NCBI GenBank assembly: GCA_934436245.1
Contig: CAKSAM010000004.1
Coordinates: 62,001-126,000, forward strand
Length of the DNA: 64,000 bases
Origin: an uncultured Acetatifactor sp.
GTDB lineage: Bacteria; Bacillota; Clostridia; Lachnospirales; Lachnospiraceae
Direction: 5' to 3'
Part shown: one piece after another, positions 37,336 to 46,464 of the stretch
Position numbering within the stretch: position 1 is the stretch's first letter
Layout of the letters: each line of letters begins with the position of its first letter
Notes under the pieces: generated by a model
Database searches by the model: none
What the model saw: the letters and a program-made list of their open reading frames with translations, nothing else
Told to the model about the DNA's origin: nothing
Translations under genes and position numbers: made by a program

Positions 37336-38796
37336 TTATTTACTGTAATCTACGGAAACGGTATTTTTTTGGAAGTATTGTGCTGTTCTTTCGCTGGTGG
37401 GATCTTCCGGATCTCCGGGGAGATCACCGGTATAGATCATGGCGGGCTGGTGGGTAAAAGGTGTCAGCACCACATCGGTGACAGCCGGATCATTTAAGAG
37501 CTGCATGCGTTCCTCGTATTCCGCAGCGTAGGCAGCGGCTTCCCCATCTGACAGTTCGCGGATTGCCTTTACGGCGGAGATTTCCTGCCACAGTCCGGTG
37601 AAGAGGATTCCGGATAGAAGAATCGCCATGATAAGATAACGGACAATCCGGAGCTTACCGTGATCCTGCTTTTGCGCAAAAGTGTTCTGCTTCTTATGCA
37701 GGTGCAGAAGAATAAAGCCGAGCCAGTAGCAGAACACGGCAAAGCTGATCAGCAAAAACGTATAGTAGACGATGGCCACTGCCCGGCCCGGCCCTGTAGA
37801 GTTCATGGTATAGAACAGTGGGCAGGACATGGAGCAGAACAGTCCGTAGCAATAAGCGGTAAACAAAACGGGGCGAGAAAGGAAACGTCCACTCTGTTTT
37901 TGTAAAATATGCCAGAAGACCGGCAACAGGAACAGAGCGGCAAACAGCCACCACAGTCCGGTCCAGGAAAGCGTATAGCGGATGCCCTGCAACAGCGATT
38001 TTGCAATGGCCTTCCATGCAGGGATCTTCCACATGCCATCCTGACGTACGTGATTGCCGGGAGCCATGGCGCTGACGGCAAAGGACAGCAGGAGAACGGC
38101 GGAGATAATGCCGCAGACATAAGCCTTTTTATTTCTTTGTAACAGTAGCAGGAAAGTTATGGTTACCACAAGCAGCATGCAGGGGAGCAGGGACACGTAA
38201 TTTCCTCCACCTAAAAATATAGCCAGCAGGAGCAGCGGTAGCAGCAGTAATTTGTTCCCGTTGTAGAGATAGCAAAGCAGTGTACCAAGGAAAAACAAAG
38301 TCACAGCAAAGAAACCGGTATAGTACATGGAACCGTTATACCAGTAAAAGCTGTCGCTCTGAAAAGCCACAGTCTGCACGCACAGGAAACTTATCACCGA
38401 GGAAATGGTGATCCAGTCCCCACGGGTCCCCGGCAGAAAACGGCACACCAGAGGCTGCAGCAGATAGAAAACGCCGCCACATAATAAGAGAAGGATTACG
38501 AGGGGCACCAGGTGGTAAGCTGTGTTGGAGAAAATGTTGGGTGGGAGATACATCAGTAACAATGCGGAAAAAGTGCCCTGCCAGTTTTGATAGGTATCGG
38601 CCACCCCACGGCAGGCAGCGGCAAAAGCCTGTGAAAAACTGCCGGTCTGCTGCCAGACCAGATGGGCTTCCACGCCGTAATAATAATCGTCCCCGGTAGG
38701 ATAATTATAGCGTCCCAGCCATACGAGAGGAATCAGGCTGAGGAGCAGAACGGCGAGGGAAAGATAAGGCATTAAGTTATGGATTTTATTTTTCAT
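37336..38796 (-). CDS. Polytopic membrane protein, DUF6056/GT-C-like
   Basis: 486 residues with ten or more hydrophobic helices and a short soluble C-terminus. The N-terminal region after the first helix contains YPTGDDYYYG, an acidic motif in the first external loop that resembles the catalytic loop of GT-C glycosyltransferases; the family is usually listed as DUF6056. It may add sugars to a wall polymer or lipid carrier. Monocistronic on the minus strand and divergent from the SH3 protein. Confidence 0.7.
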   Translation of the reverse strand: MKNKIHNLMPYLSLAVLLLSLIPLVWLGRYNYPTGDDYYYGVEAHLVWQQTGSFSQAFAAACRGVADTYQNWQGTFSALLLMYLPPNIFSNTAYHLVPLVILLLLCGGVFYLLQPLVCRFLPGTRGDWITISSVISFLCVQTVAFQSDSFYWYNGSMYYTGFFAVTLFFLGTLLCYLYNGNKLLLLPLLLLAIFLGGGNYVSLLPCMLLVVTITFLLLLQRNKKAYVCGIISAVLLLSFAVSAMAPGNHVRQDGMWKIPAWKAIAKSLLQGIRYTLSWTGLWWLFAALFLLPVFWHILQKQSGRFLSRPVLFTAYCYGLFCSMSCPLFYTMNSTGPGRAVAIVYYTFLLISFAVFCYWLGFILLHLHKKQNTFAQKQDHGKLRIVRYLIMAILLSGILFTGLWQEISAVKAIRELSDGEAAAYAAEYEERMQLLNDPAVTDVVLTPFTHQPAMIYTGDLPGDPEDPTSERTAQYFQKNTVSVDYSK

Positions 38797-38943
38797 ATAG
38801 GATCATAACTCCTGAAAACTTTTTTTGGATTTACGCAATAACTATAGTCAGTATAGCATACCTGGAAAGACAGGAAAAGAGACTTGTTTTGCAAAAGAGG
38901 GAAGTATATAATCAGTTTAAAGAAGGCGGAAGGAGAGTGCACC

Positions 38944-39996
38944 ATGGAGAGGAAAGACAATGACAGCTTTGATTATGAGGAAATTGCGGATAGAGAGACA
39001 GATCCTGCACCGGTGGAACGGCAGAATGAGGAGTCCGGCGGATACGGGGAACAGGATGATTTCGAGGTAGATGACTTTGACGAGGACCGGGGATTCGCTT
39101 TTCAGTTCAAACCATGGATGGTTCCGGCGTTTGTGGGCATGATGGTTCTGTCAATTCTGATCTGTATTCCATTATGGAAACTGAGTCATCATGACAGGGA
39201 TACGGAAAATAAGAAAATCGCAGCAGTGACCACAATAGAAGCGCCGACATTTGCAGAGACATCACAGGTCGAGACAACGCCGGAAGTAGTGGTGACGGCA
39301 GAACCGGAAAATACACCGGTTTCTGAAACGGCTGCCCCGGAGCCGACAGTAGTACCGACACAGGCACCGCAGACCACACCCACGGTGGCTCCAAAAGCAC
39401 AGCCGCAGCCCACTGATGCATCGGTGGACACAGAACTTCCGGGAGCAGGTAGCCAGGGGAATGTTCTTGCGGAGGGAAATTCCATGACGTTCGGAGATGT
39501 GAACGAGACCGTCACCGCCAAGGATGTGATCAATCTCCGCAATACGCCATATACCGGAGATGAGGCAAATGTAGTAGGGCAGTTGAAAAACGGAGAGACT
39601 CTGGTCCGCACGGGAAGAAATGATTCCACTGGCTGGTCCAGACTGGAATACAACGGGCAGACTGTCTACGCCGTCTCTGCATATCTGACTACGGATCTTA
39701 CTTATACGACACCGGCGAAGCCGACCTACCCCAATCGTGTCAGTACCCAGGACGGCAGAGTAATCGTTTTCACGGACTGCGATGATTATATTACGCCGAA
39801 GGAACTGATCAATCTGCGGACGGAACCCAGCACCAGTGAAGGAGAGAGTACCGTGCGTACCCAGGTGCGCAATGGAACCAATCTGCACCGTACCGGTTAC
39901 AGTGAAGGAGCCGGATGGTCGAGGGTAGAGTACAATGGAGAAGTATTATATGCGGTAACGAATTATGTCATTTCAGGAACCGCTCCCGAGCAATAA
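38944..39996 (+). CDS. Membrane-anchored protein with two bacterial SH3 domains
   Basis: 350 residues. The acidic cytosolic N-terminus (about 55 residues) is followed by one helix (WMVPAFVGMMVLSILICIPL), a Thr/Pro/Glu-rich external linker (about 100 residues), then two SH3b repeats. Each repeat contains INLR, a GWSR(L/V)EYNG motif and a Y-A-V ending (DVINLRNTPYTGDE and ELINLRTEPSTSEG). SH3b domains bind cell-wall peptides. Start at 38944 after GGAGAG; an upstream ATG at 38884 is in a non-conserved extension. Confidence 0.83.
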   Translation: MERKDNDSFDYEEIADRETDPAPVERQNEESGGYGEQDDFEVDDFDEDRGFAFQFKPWMVPAFVGMMVLSILICIPLWKLSHHDRDTENKKIAAVTTIEAPTFAETSQVETTPEVVVTAEPENTPVSETAAPEPTVVPTQAPQTTPTVAPKAQPQPTDASVDTELPGAGSQGNVLAEGNSMTFGDVNETVTAKDVINLRNTPYTGDEANVVGQLKNGETLVRTGRNDSTGWSRLEYNGQTVYAVSAYLTTDLTYTTPAKPTYPNRVSTQDGRVIVFTDCDDYITPKELINLRTEPSTSEGESTVRTQVRNGTNLHRTGYSEGAGWSRVEYNGEVLYAVTNYVISGTAPEQ

Positions 39997-40049
39997 GCCA
40001 CATCTGATAGACAGCTTCTTTTGTATTAAGATTCGTTGATGTCGGGGGC

Positions 40050-40100
40050 AAAAGGTCTTTCACCCGCTTATGAGAAAGCTCATGTGGGCTTAGACCTTTT
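40050..40100. terminator. Bidirectional terminator
   Basis: AAAAGGTCT (40050-40058) pairs with AGACCTTTT (40092-40100), with an inner ATGAG-aaag-CTCAT hairpin. It lies between the convergent SH3 and SnoaL-like genes. Confidence 0.85.
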
Positions 40101-40149
40101 GATCCTAGCATCATTCTATATAGAGAAAAGTATAAGGGGATGGCAGAAT

Positions 40150-40482
40150 TTATTTTGGTCTTACGGTAAGTCTCTGGATCAGACCGTTTTCATCAGCCTC
40201 ACGAACCGTGGCAATGGCCATGATGTTGTAGCCGCCGAAGTTGGCAATGAACTCGGCCTGCTCTGCGTTTACAACTTCAGCGTCCAGAATGGAATAGCGG
40301 CGGAAACCGAACTTGTTACGGAAGAACATGTTGATGGCTTCCTTTCCGTAGATATGATACTCCTGCTGGGAAGCAGAGGTGGTGCAATAGTCACACAGAA
40401 TGCCGTCAGGAGTGAACAACTCTGCAAGTCCGGCAAAATCTTTATTTTCCATAGCTTCTACATATTTTTCAATGGGTCTCAT
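40150..40482 (-). CDS. SnoaL/NTF2-like small protein
   Basis: 110 residues with the cone-fold pattern of SnoaL-like proteins: YVEAMENKDFAGLAELFTPDGILCDY, then IYGKEAINMFFRN. The fold serves many enzymes or ligand-binding roles; no catalytic residues can be assigned. Start at 40482 follows AAGGAGGAA. It is divergent from the truncated MocR-like gene, 26 nt away, which is where that gene's DNA-binding half would have been. Confidence 0.75.
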   Translation of the reverse strand: MRPIEKYVEAMENKDFAGLAELFTPDGILCDYCTTSASQQEYHIYGKEAINMFFRNKFGFRRYSILDAEVVNAEQAEFIANFGGYNIMAIATVREADENGLIQRLTVRPK

Positions 40483-40508
40483 AGCGTGTTCCTCCTTAAG
40501 CATCCTTT

Positions 40509-41621
40509 GTGACCCGTTTCAGGGAGGAGAAATATCTGGCGGATCTGACGGCGAATAATATCCAACATGATAAGTTCCCCTTTGCCACCTGGGCGAAGAT
40601 CATGCGGCAGACCCTGACAGATTACGATACGTCGCTGCTGAAGACGGTTCCTTTTAACGGGGTGGAAAAACTGAGGGTGGCCATTGCAGAGCATTTGTAC
40701 CGGTACCGCGGCATGGAGGTATCGCCGGATCATATCATCGTGGGTGCGGGAACGGAATATCTCTACAGCCGTCTGCTGCAGCTGCTAGGGAAAAATGCAA
40801 AATTCGGTGTGGAGAATCCCGGCTATCGTAAAATCACAAAATTGTATGAGGTGGGCGGCGTGGCATGGGACTATGTAGACATCGACGGACAGGGAATGAA
40901 GGTAGAACAGCTGGATCAGAAGGGTATTACAGTGGCGCATGTGTCGCCGGAACACCATTTCCCCATCGGGCTGGTCATGCCGGTGGGAAGGCGGCAGGAG
41001 CTGCTTCGCTGGGCGGCAGAGGAGCCGGAGCGTTATATCGTGGAGGATGATTTCGACTGTGAATTCCGCATGGTGGGGAAGCCGGTTCCTTCCATGCAGT
41101 CCATGGATCGTAATCACAGAGTGATTTATATTAATACGTTTTCCAAAACCATGGTACCGTCCTTGCGTATCGGCTATATGGTGCTGCCGGAGAAGCTGAT
41201 GGAACGGTATATTTCCACTATGAATTTCTATTCCTGTACAGTATCCGGATTTGAGCAATATGCCATGGCGGCGTTTCTGGAACAGGGGTATTTTGAGCGT
41301 CATATCCGGAGACTGATCAATGACTACAGAGGGCAGAGGGAGCGGATCTGCCGGATGTTCCGGGAGTCCCGTCTGCATCAGATCAGTCATATATACCAGG
41401 ATGATGCCGGAACACATTTTTTACTGCATGTGAGAACAGATTTAAGTGATGTGGAGATCAAGTGGGCGGCGAGACAACAAGGGATCCTGGTCAACTGCCT
41501 GTCGGAGTATTGCTTTGCGGACGCACAGAAATACCGTGGGATCCTGGTCATCCACTATTCCGATATGGAGGATGAAGTGCTGCAAAAGGTGATCGGGGCG
41601 CTGGAGGAAATCTTTTTATAA
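40509..41621 (+). CDS. MocR-family aminotransferase domain lacking the GntR HTH, probably truncated
   Basis: 370 residues of a fold-type I aminotransferase, starting right at the point where MocR regulators pass from linker to catalytic domain (DKFPFATWAKIMRQTL). The PLP lysine is intact in NTFSKTMVPSLRIGY, and IVEDDFDCEFR is the MocR signature. MocR proteins are normally 450-500 residues with an N-terminal winged helix of about 70 residues; here a stop codon lies 12 nt upstream of the GTG and there is no ribosome site. It is either a remnant of a deleted regulator or a stand-alone domain. Start uncertain. Confidence 0.7.
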   Translation: MTRFREEKYLADLTANNIQHDKFPFATWAKIMRQTLTDYDTSLLKTVPFNGVEKLRVAIAEHLYRYRGMEVSPDHIIVGAGTEYLYSRLLQLLGKNAKFGVENPGYRKITKLYEVGGVAWDYVDIDGQGMKVEQLDQKGITVAHVSPEHHFPIGLVMPVGRRQELLRWAAEEPERYIVEDDFDCEFRMVGKPVPSMQSMDRNHRVIYINTFSKTMVPSLRIGYMVLPEKLMERYISTMNFYSCTVSGFEQYAMAAFLEQGYFERHIRRLINDYRGQRERICRMFRESRLHQISHIYQDDAGTHFLLHVRTDLSDVEIKWAARQQGILVNCLSEYCFADAQKYRGILVIHYSDMEDEVLQKVIGALEEIFL

Positions 41622-41623
41622 TC

Positions 41624-41742
41624 ACAGTTTGGCCTGTGCCATTCGCAAATTCGCACTAACACGATTGTCCGTCACTTCGTGACGGCCTTTGCTCATGAAC
41701 CGGCGCTCAACACATGAGCAAATATGTTCATGGCTGAACTGT
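41624..41742 (-). repeat. Dispersed two-hairpin element, copy 4 (minus strand)
   Basis: Read on the minus strand it begins ACAGTTCAGCCATG and ends GGCCAAACTGT, near-inverted (9 of 11). Hairpin B is CAT-GA-GCAAA / TTTGC-GA-ATG around CCGTCAC-gaa-GTGACGG. Much of the sequence (GCGCC..TTCATGAGCAAAGG, GTCACGAAGTGACGGA) is shared with copy 2 at 21338. It lies between the truncated MocR gene and spoVAD. Confidence 0.75.
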
Positions 41743-41817
41743 TAGAATCATAATTTTTCCAAAATGCGGGAACACTGACAAAAAAGAATGCAGTGTTATC
41801 GCATGGAAGGAGAAATT

Positions 41818-42840
41818 ATGAATCAGAGAGTGGGAAGAAGCAGTATCCGTCTGGCGCAGCCGGTGTGTGTGATCGCCGGTGCCAGCATTGTGGGAAAAAA
41901 GGAAGGCGAAGGACCGTTAGGCGCCCTGTTCGACATGGTGGGAGAGGATGATCTCTTTGGCTGTAAGACCTGGGAGGAGGCGGAAAGTAATCTCCAGAAG
42001 GATGCGGTCTACATGGCCATGGAAAAGGCCGGGTGGAAAGCAGAGGATGTTTCGTATCTCTTCGCTGGTGATCTGTTGGGGCAGTGCATTGCCACTTCCT
42101 TTGGCATCTCGGCTTATAATATTCCCCTGTTCGGTGTCTACGGTGCCTGTTCCACCTGTGGGGAATCCTTGACGCTGGGAGCTATGACGGTGGCAGGAGG
42201 GTATGCAGATCATGTGGTCTGTGTGACTTCCAGCCATTTTGCCAGTGCGGAGAAGGAGTTCCGTTTTCCGTTAGATTATGGGAACCAGAGACCGCTGTCT
42301 GCCAGCTGGACGGTGACAGGAAGCGGAGCTTTTGCCCTGGGGCTGGATCAGAAATGCAGAGCCTACATCACTGGTATGACTCCCGGGCGGATCGTGGACT
42401 ATGGATTAAAAGATTCCATGAACATGGGCGCCTGTATGGCACCTGCCGCCGCAGATACCATCGAACGTCATCTGGAGGATTTTCATATGCAGCCCCGGGA
42501 ATATGACCGGATCATCACCGGGGATCTGGGAAGTGTGGGACAGACAGTGCTGATTGATCTGCTTCGGGAAAAAGGAATAGATATTGCTGACAGACATATG
42601 GACTGCGGCATTGAGATTTTTGATGCAGATGCCCAGGACACCCACGCCGGTGGCAGCGGCTGCGGCTGCAGTGCCGTGACTCTGGCAGCATATATTCTGC
42701 CGAAGCTGGAATCCGGAGAATGGAAAAAGGTGCTGTTCCTGCCTACCGGCGCATTACTCAGTAAGACAAGTTTTAATGAAGGCAAAAGTGTACCGGGGAT
42801 CGCACATGCGGTAGTATTGGAGAGCCCGGTGGTGAAATAG
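41818..42840 (+). CDS. spoVAD: Stage V sporulation protein AD
   Basis: 340 residues, the thiolase-like fold of SpoVAD. The conserved RLAQPVCVIAGASIVGKKEGEGPLG start, CSTCGESLTLGAM, and HAGGSGCGCSAV region are present. SpoVAD binds dipicolinic acid and is part of the channel that moves it into the forespore. Start at 41818 follows AAGGAG. It is normally flanked by spoVAC and spoVAE; here both sides hold unrelated DNA, and spoVAE is 3.3 kb downstream. Confidence 0.95.
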   Translation: MNQRVGRSSIRLAQPVCVIAGASIVGKKEGEGPLGALFDMVGEDDLFGCKTWEEAESNLQKDAVYMAMEKAGWKAEDVSYLFAGDLLGQCIATSFGISAYNIPLFGVYGACSTCGESLTLGAMTVAGGYADHVVCVTSSHFASAEKEFRFPLDYGNQRPLSASWTVTGSGAFALGLDQKCRAYITGMTPGRIVDYGLKDSMNMGACMAPAAADTIERHLEDFHMQPREYDRIITGDLGSVGQTVLIDLLREKGIDIADRHMDCGIEIFDADAQDTHAGGSGCGCSAVTLAAYILPKLESGEWKKVLFLPTGALLSKTSFNEGKSVPGIAHAVVLESPVVK

Positions 42841-43009
42841 GGAAAAGCAGCAGGTCAGAAATGATTTGCTGCTGATTTCTTTTAGAGAAAAGTCTAAGTA
42901 TTTCATGGTATTTTAGAAATGGGCATGGTAAAATATTTATAATGATGTAAAAAAGTGCAGGCAATAAAGAAGATAGGACATGCAGTGTCCCATTGGGAGG
43001 TAATTATCC

Positions 43010-43511
43010 ATGGCAGAAGATATGCTGTTTTCCGGTGAATCAAAGAATATAGAATACAAAGTAAATGATGGAAGGATATTCAAAGCCGAGAAATCCGGCA
43101 ATCGCAAGTGCGTTTGCTTATATGAAAATCATAGAGAAGTGGGGGACTGGAATACCGAGATTATACAAAGCATGCGAGGAATATGGATTACCGAAACCGG
43201 AGCTTGTCGATTTTGATGGAGACTTCAGGGTGAATATGTATCGAAAAGGATCGGGAAAATTTATTGACAACAGGGTGAATGATAAGGTGAACGATAAGGT
43301 GAACGATAAGGTGAACGATAAGGTGAACGATTTGTTGGTTATTCTTACCAATCATCCTGAATACACAGTTACCCAGCTTGCAGATGTTTCCGGTGTAAGT
43401 AGAAAAACAATAGCCGCCAGATTAAAAGAGTTAAAGGGAAAAGGATATATTGAAAGAATGGGATCCTCCAGAAAAGGTTATTGGAAAATAAATTATCTAA
43501 AGGAATCATAG
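43010..43511 (+). pseudogene. Collapsed AlbA/Schlafen-type (RecG-like regulator) pseudogene
   Basis: The first frame begins like AlbA-domain proteins (MLFSGESKNIEYK). After about 55 nt the reading must shift frame to continue as the family's C-terminal part (SKPRNPAIASAFAYMKIIEK, WGTGIPRLYKACEEYGLPKPEL), with a winged helix at the end. Roughly 300 central residues are missing. The second frame has an ATG ATG of its own at 43065, so a C-terminal fragment could still be made. It is an internal deletion plus frameshift. Confidence 0.75.
43275..43331 (+). repeat. 12-bp tandem repeat (about 4.75 units) inside the pseudogene
   Basis: GTGAATGATAAG is followed by three GTGAACGATAAG units and a partial fifth, encoding repeats of V-N-D-K. 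It connects the deleted-domain region to the winged helix and is a likely slippage site. Confidence 0.85.
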
Positions 43512-43610
43512 AATCAGAAATGAAATCACTCTTGCAAGCCGTGTAAGATACTGTTAGAATAAACCTCAAACGGCGAAAAATATTATGCCGGGAATGGCTG
43601 GTGAGTCAGA

Positions 43611-43862
43611 ATGCGCAGGATAGAATTTAAGATGGAACGACCGGGACTGCTAGAGGTCGGACAGAAGATCACGGTTACGGAAGGACTTCTGCCCAGTAAT
43701 TATTACTATACGATAGATCCTTCCCTGGCTATGTCTCCGAATATCCCTTTCCGTTACCGCCTGAAGAACCGGGATGGCGTTGTAGCAGATATCGTGGAGA
43801 ATTCCAGAGGATTCTACGTGACGGCGGAATTTGATGAGCCGGAGGTAGATATGACGAAATAA
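43611..43862 (+). CDS. Small conserved-looking hypothetical protein, 83 residues
   Basis: Starts MRRIEFKMERPGLLEVGQKI and contains several beta-prone stretches (FRYRLKNRDGVVADIVEN, RGFYVTAEFDEPEV). It looks like a small beta-barrel protein. I recognise no family. The ribosome site is modest (GGTGAG). It stands about 110 nt before ridA, possibly in the same transcript. Confidence 0.6.
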   Translation: MRRIEFKMERPGLLEVGQKITVTEGLLPSNYYYTIDPSLAMSPNIPFRYRLKNRDGVVADIVENSRGFYVTAEFDEPEVDMTK

Positions 43863-43972
43863 ACGCTGTAGATGCCGCAGGAATTTCGGAACATGCCAGG
43901 AGGCAGGCGGCTCAAGGCACAGATCACAGATTTAAGAAAGAATTAAATTATAGCAAGAAAGAGGAGAATATT

Positions 43973-44347
43973 ATGTTACAGAAGATTTCAACAGACAAAG
44001 CACCCGCAGCTATCGGACCTTACTCCCAGGGTATCGTACTGGGCAATATCTTTTTCGCATCCGGACAGATCCCTATTGATCCTGCTACCGGAGAGATCCA
44101 CGGCACCACGATTGAAGAACAGGCTGAGCAGGTAATGAAGAACATTGGCGAGCTGTTAAAGGCAGCAGGCACCGACTACACCAGAGTAGCCAAGACATCC
44201 TGTTTCCTGGCAGACATGGGTGATTTCGCAGCTTTCAATCAGGTCTATGCGAAATATTTTACCGAGAATCCTGCCAGAAGCTGCGTAGCGGTCAAGACCC
44301 TTCCCAAGAACGTACTGTGTGAAGTGGAAGTTATTGCGGAAGTATAA
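43973..44347 (+). CDS. ridA: RidA/YjgF reactive-intermediate deaminase
   Basis: 124 residues, the typical size. APAAIGPYSQGIVLGN, FASGQIPIDPATGEI and the C-terminal SCVAVKTLPKNVLCEVEVIA are the family signature (Arg of the active site in NPARSC). It hydrolyses reactive imine intermediates from PLP enzymes to ammonia and ketoacid. AGGAGAA precedes the ATG. Confidence 0.96.
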   Translation: MLQKISTDKAPAAIGPYSQGIVLGNIFFASGQIPIDPATGEIHGTTIEEQAEQVMKNIGELLKAAGTDYTRVAKTSCFLADMGDFAAFNQVYAKYFTENPARSCVAVKTLPKNVLCEVEVIAEV

Positions 44348-44519
44348 AGTGTAAGTAACCACCATGGGCAAATAACATGCAGGTATATATTCAGTAAAGC
44401 CCTGCAGAGGCAGTTCTGCAAATGGGGCGCCAGGAAGGTTATAAAGAAGAATGAGACGGAAGATCGTCGCTTACAGGCGGCGATTTTCTTATGTATAGAT
44501 GTATAGACAGGAGAAACTT

Positions 44520-45026
44520 ATGAAAAATAACATTACCCTGATCGGAATGCCGGGTTCGGGAAAAAGTACAGTAGGAGTGGTTCTGGCAAAGCGCCTGGGC
44601 AGACGTTTTGTGGATTCGGATCTGGTGATCCAGGAAAAACACGGCAAATTATTGCACGAACTCATCACGGAATACGGTGTGGAAGGCTTCTGGCAGATTG
44701 AGAGCGACGTGAATGCGTCCTTAGATCTGGAGAACAGCATTATTGCCACCGGTGGAAGCGCCTGCTACGAGCCGGAAGGCATGCAGCACCTGCGGGACAT
44801 CAGCACCGTGGTATATCTGAAGCTTCCCTATGAGGAAGTGGAACAGCGTCTGGGAGATCTGAATGCCAGAGGTGTGACCCTGCAGCCTGGGCAGACACTG
44901 AAGGATCTGTATGATGAGAGAACTCCTTTGTATGAAAAATATGCGGATCTGATCATAGACTGTAGCGGAAAAATGTTGCGGGATGTGGTGGCAGAGATCG
45001 CTGAGAGATATAAAAAACAGCCCTGA
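44520..45026 (+). CDS. aroK: Shikimate kinase
   Basis: 168 residues. P-loop GMPGSGKSTVG, the shikimate-binding DSDLVIQEKHG, and IIATGGSACYEPEGM match the family. It phosphorylates shikimate on the chorismate pathway. The start at 44520 follows AGGAG directly; an earlier ATG at 44499 lacks a site. No other aro gene is adjacent. A hairpin followed by T residues at about 44460-44490 lies upstream and may end the ridA transcript. Confidence 0.93.
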   Translation: MKNNITLIGMPGSGKSTVGVVLAKRLGRRFVDSDLVIQEKHGKLLHELITEYGVEGFWQIESDVNASLDLENSIIATGGSACYEPEGMQHLRDISTVVYLKLPYEEVEQRLGDLNARGVTLQPGQTLKDLYDERTPLYEKYADLIIDCSGKMLRDVVAEIAERYKKQP

Positions 45027-45102
45027 CAAGATTCCATAAACGTAAGGCAACAAGGGACGAAAAAATAAAGAACGAAAAATATAAGGAACAGAAAAAATAA
45101 CT

Positions 45103-46035
45103 ATGGAAAATACAAGAGCAAAAACTACGAGAAACAGCCTGATCCTGTTGTTAACGGCTGCTATCTGGGGCATGGCGTTCGTCTCCCAGAGTAAGGGCAT
45201 GGACTACATGCATCCGTTTACGTTTAACGGCGTCCGATCCCTGATCGGTGCTGTCAGCATTCTGGTGTATATTCTGATCAGCAGAAAGATTGCAGGGGAC
45301 AAAGCTGTGCCCCTTGACTGGAAACTGAATGTGAAAGCAGGACTGTTGTGTGGCATTTTCCTGACGATCGCCAGTACCTTGCAGCAGTTCGGTATTAAAT
45401 ACACCAGTGTCGGTAAGGCGGGATTTATCACAACGTTATATATCATTTTTGTACCCATGTTCGGTATCTTTTTAAAGAAAAAGGTAGCTCCTGTAGTCTG
45501 GGCGGCAGCAGCCATGGCAGCAGTGGGAATGTATCTGCTCTGCATGACGGAGTCACTTCGTCTGGGAGCAGGGGATATCATGGTATTTTTATGTGCCATT
45601 GCCTTTGCCATACAGATCATGACGGTAGATCATTATGCTGCAAGGATCGACGGAGCTGTAGTATCCTGTATCCAGTTCACGGTGTGCGGTGTAGTCTGCT
45701 GCATCGGAGCACTGATCTGTGGGCAGCCGACCTTCGGCCAGCTCCGGGAAGGTCTGGGAGCTCTGTTGTATGCCGGTGTCTTAAGCTGCGGCGTGGGCTA
45801 TACTTTACAGATTGTAGGTCAGAAGGGACTGAATCCCACAGTGGCAGCACTCATCATGAGTCTGGAATCTGTCATTGCCACGATCTCCGGGTGGATCGCT
45901 TATAAGACTGGCTTATTAAGCACGGATCAGACTCTGACAGGCAGACAGATCGCAGGCTGCGTCATTGTGTTTGCAGCGGTGATACTGGTACAGCTTCCGC
46001 CGGAATGGTTCCGCTTTGGCAAAAAGAATGTATAA
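45103..46035 (+). CDS. EamA/DMT-family transporter
   Basis: 310 residues with ten helices arranged as two EamA repeats. LLLTAAIWGMAFVSQSKGMD opens the first, and the second includes LSCGVGYTLQIVGQKGLNPT. Family members export amino acids or small metabolites. The substrate is unknown. The ribosome site is weak (AAGGAAC). Confidence 0.85.
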   Translation: MENTRAKTTRNSLILLLTAAIWGMAFVSQSKGMDYMHPFTFNGVRSLIGAVSILVYILISRKIAGDKAVPLDWKLNVKAGLLCGIFLTIASTLQQFGIKYTSVGKAGFITTLYIIFVPMFGIFLKKKVAPVVWAAAAMAAVGMYLLCMTESLRLGAGDIMVFLCAIAFAIQIMTVDHYAARIDGAVVSCIQFTVCGVVCCIGALICGQPTFGQLREGLGALLYAGVLSCGVGYTLQIVGQKGLNPTVAALIMSLESVIATISGWIAYKTGLLSTDQTLTGRQIAGCVIVFAAVILVQLPPEWFRFGKKNV

Positions 46036-46107
46036 AGAAAGAACGCATAATTTTAAGCAAAAGTGCAGAGACTGTCCTTAACAGATAGTAAGGAGGAAAT
46101 GCAGAGG

Positions 46108-46464
46108 ATGGATTATATCAATGCTTTCTGGGTGGGCGGTCTGATCTGCGCACTGGTGCAGATATTAATGGAAAAGACAAAGATGATGCCGGGACGGATT
46201 ATGGTGCTTTTAGTCGTTACCGGTACAGTACTCAGTGCACTTGGCTGGTATGACCCTTTTCAGGATTTTGCGGGAGCCGGTGCCAGCGTACCCCTTTTAG
46301 GTTTTGGAAATGTATTAATGAAAGGTGTAAAAGAAGCAGTGCAGGAACAGGGATTCTTAGGACTGTTTGCCGGAGGCTTCAGGGCTGGTGCTGTGGGAAC
46401 TTCAGCAGCGTTGATCTTCGGTTATCTGGCAAGCCTGCTCAGTAAACCGAAGATGAAGGAGTGA
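46108..46464 (+). CDS. spoVAE: Stage V sporulation protein AE (AEb form)
   Basis: 118 residues with four helices. YINAFWVGGLICALVQILME, GRIMVLLVVTGTVLSALGWYDPF and the C-terminal FAGGFRAGAVGTSAALIFGYL match SpoVAEb. It is part of the dipicolinate channel with SpoVAD, here separated from spoVAD by five unrelated loci. The ATG at 46108 was preferred because AGGAGG (46091-46096) is too close to the ATG at 46099. Confidence 0.9.
   Translation: MDYINAFWVGGLICALVQILMEKTKMMPGRIMVLLVVTGTVLSALGWYDPFQDFAGAGASVPLLGFGNVLMKGVKEAVQEQGFLGLFAGGFRAGAVGTSAALIFGYLASLLSKPKMKE

Noticed and set aside
43275..43331. A short CRISPR-like repeat array
   Set aside because: The units are 12 bp, in coding frame and without spacers.
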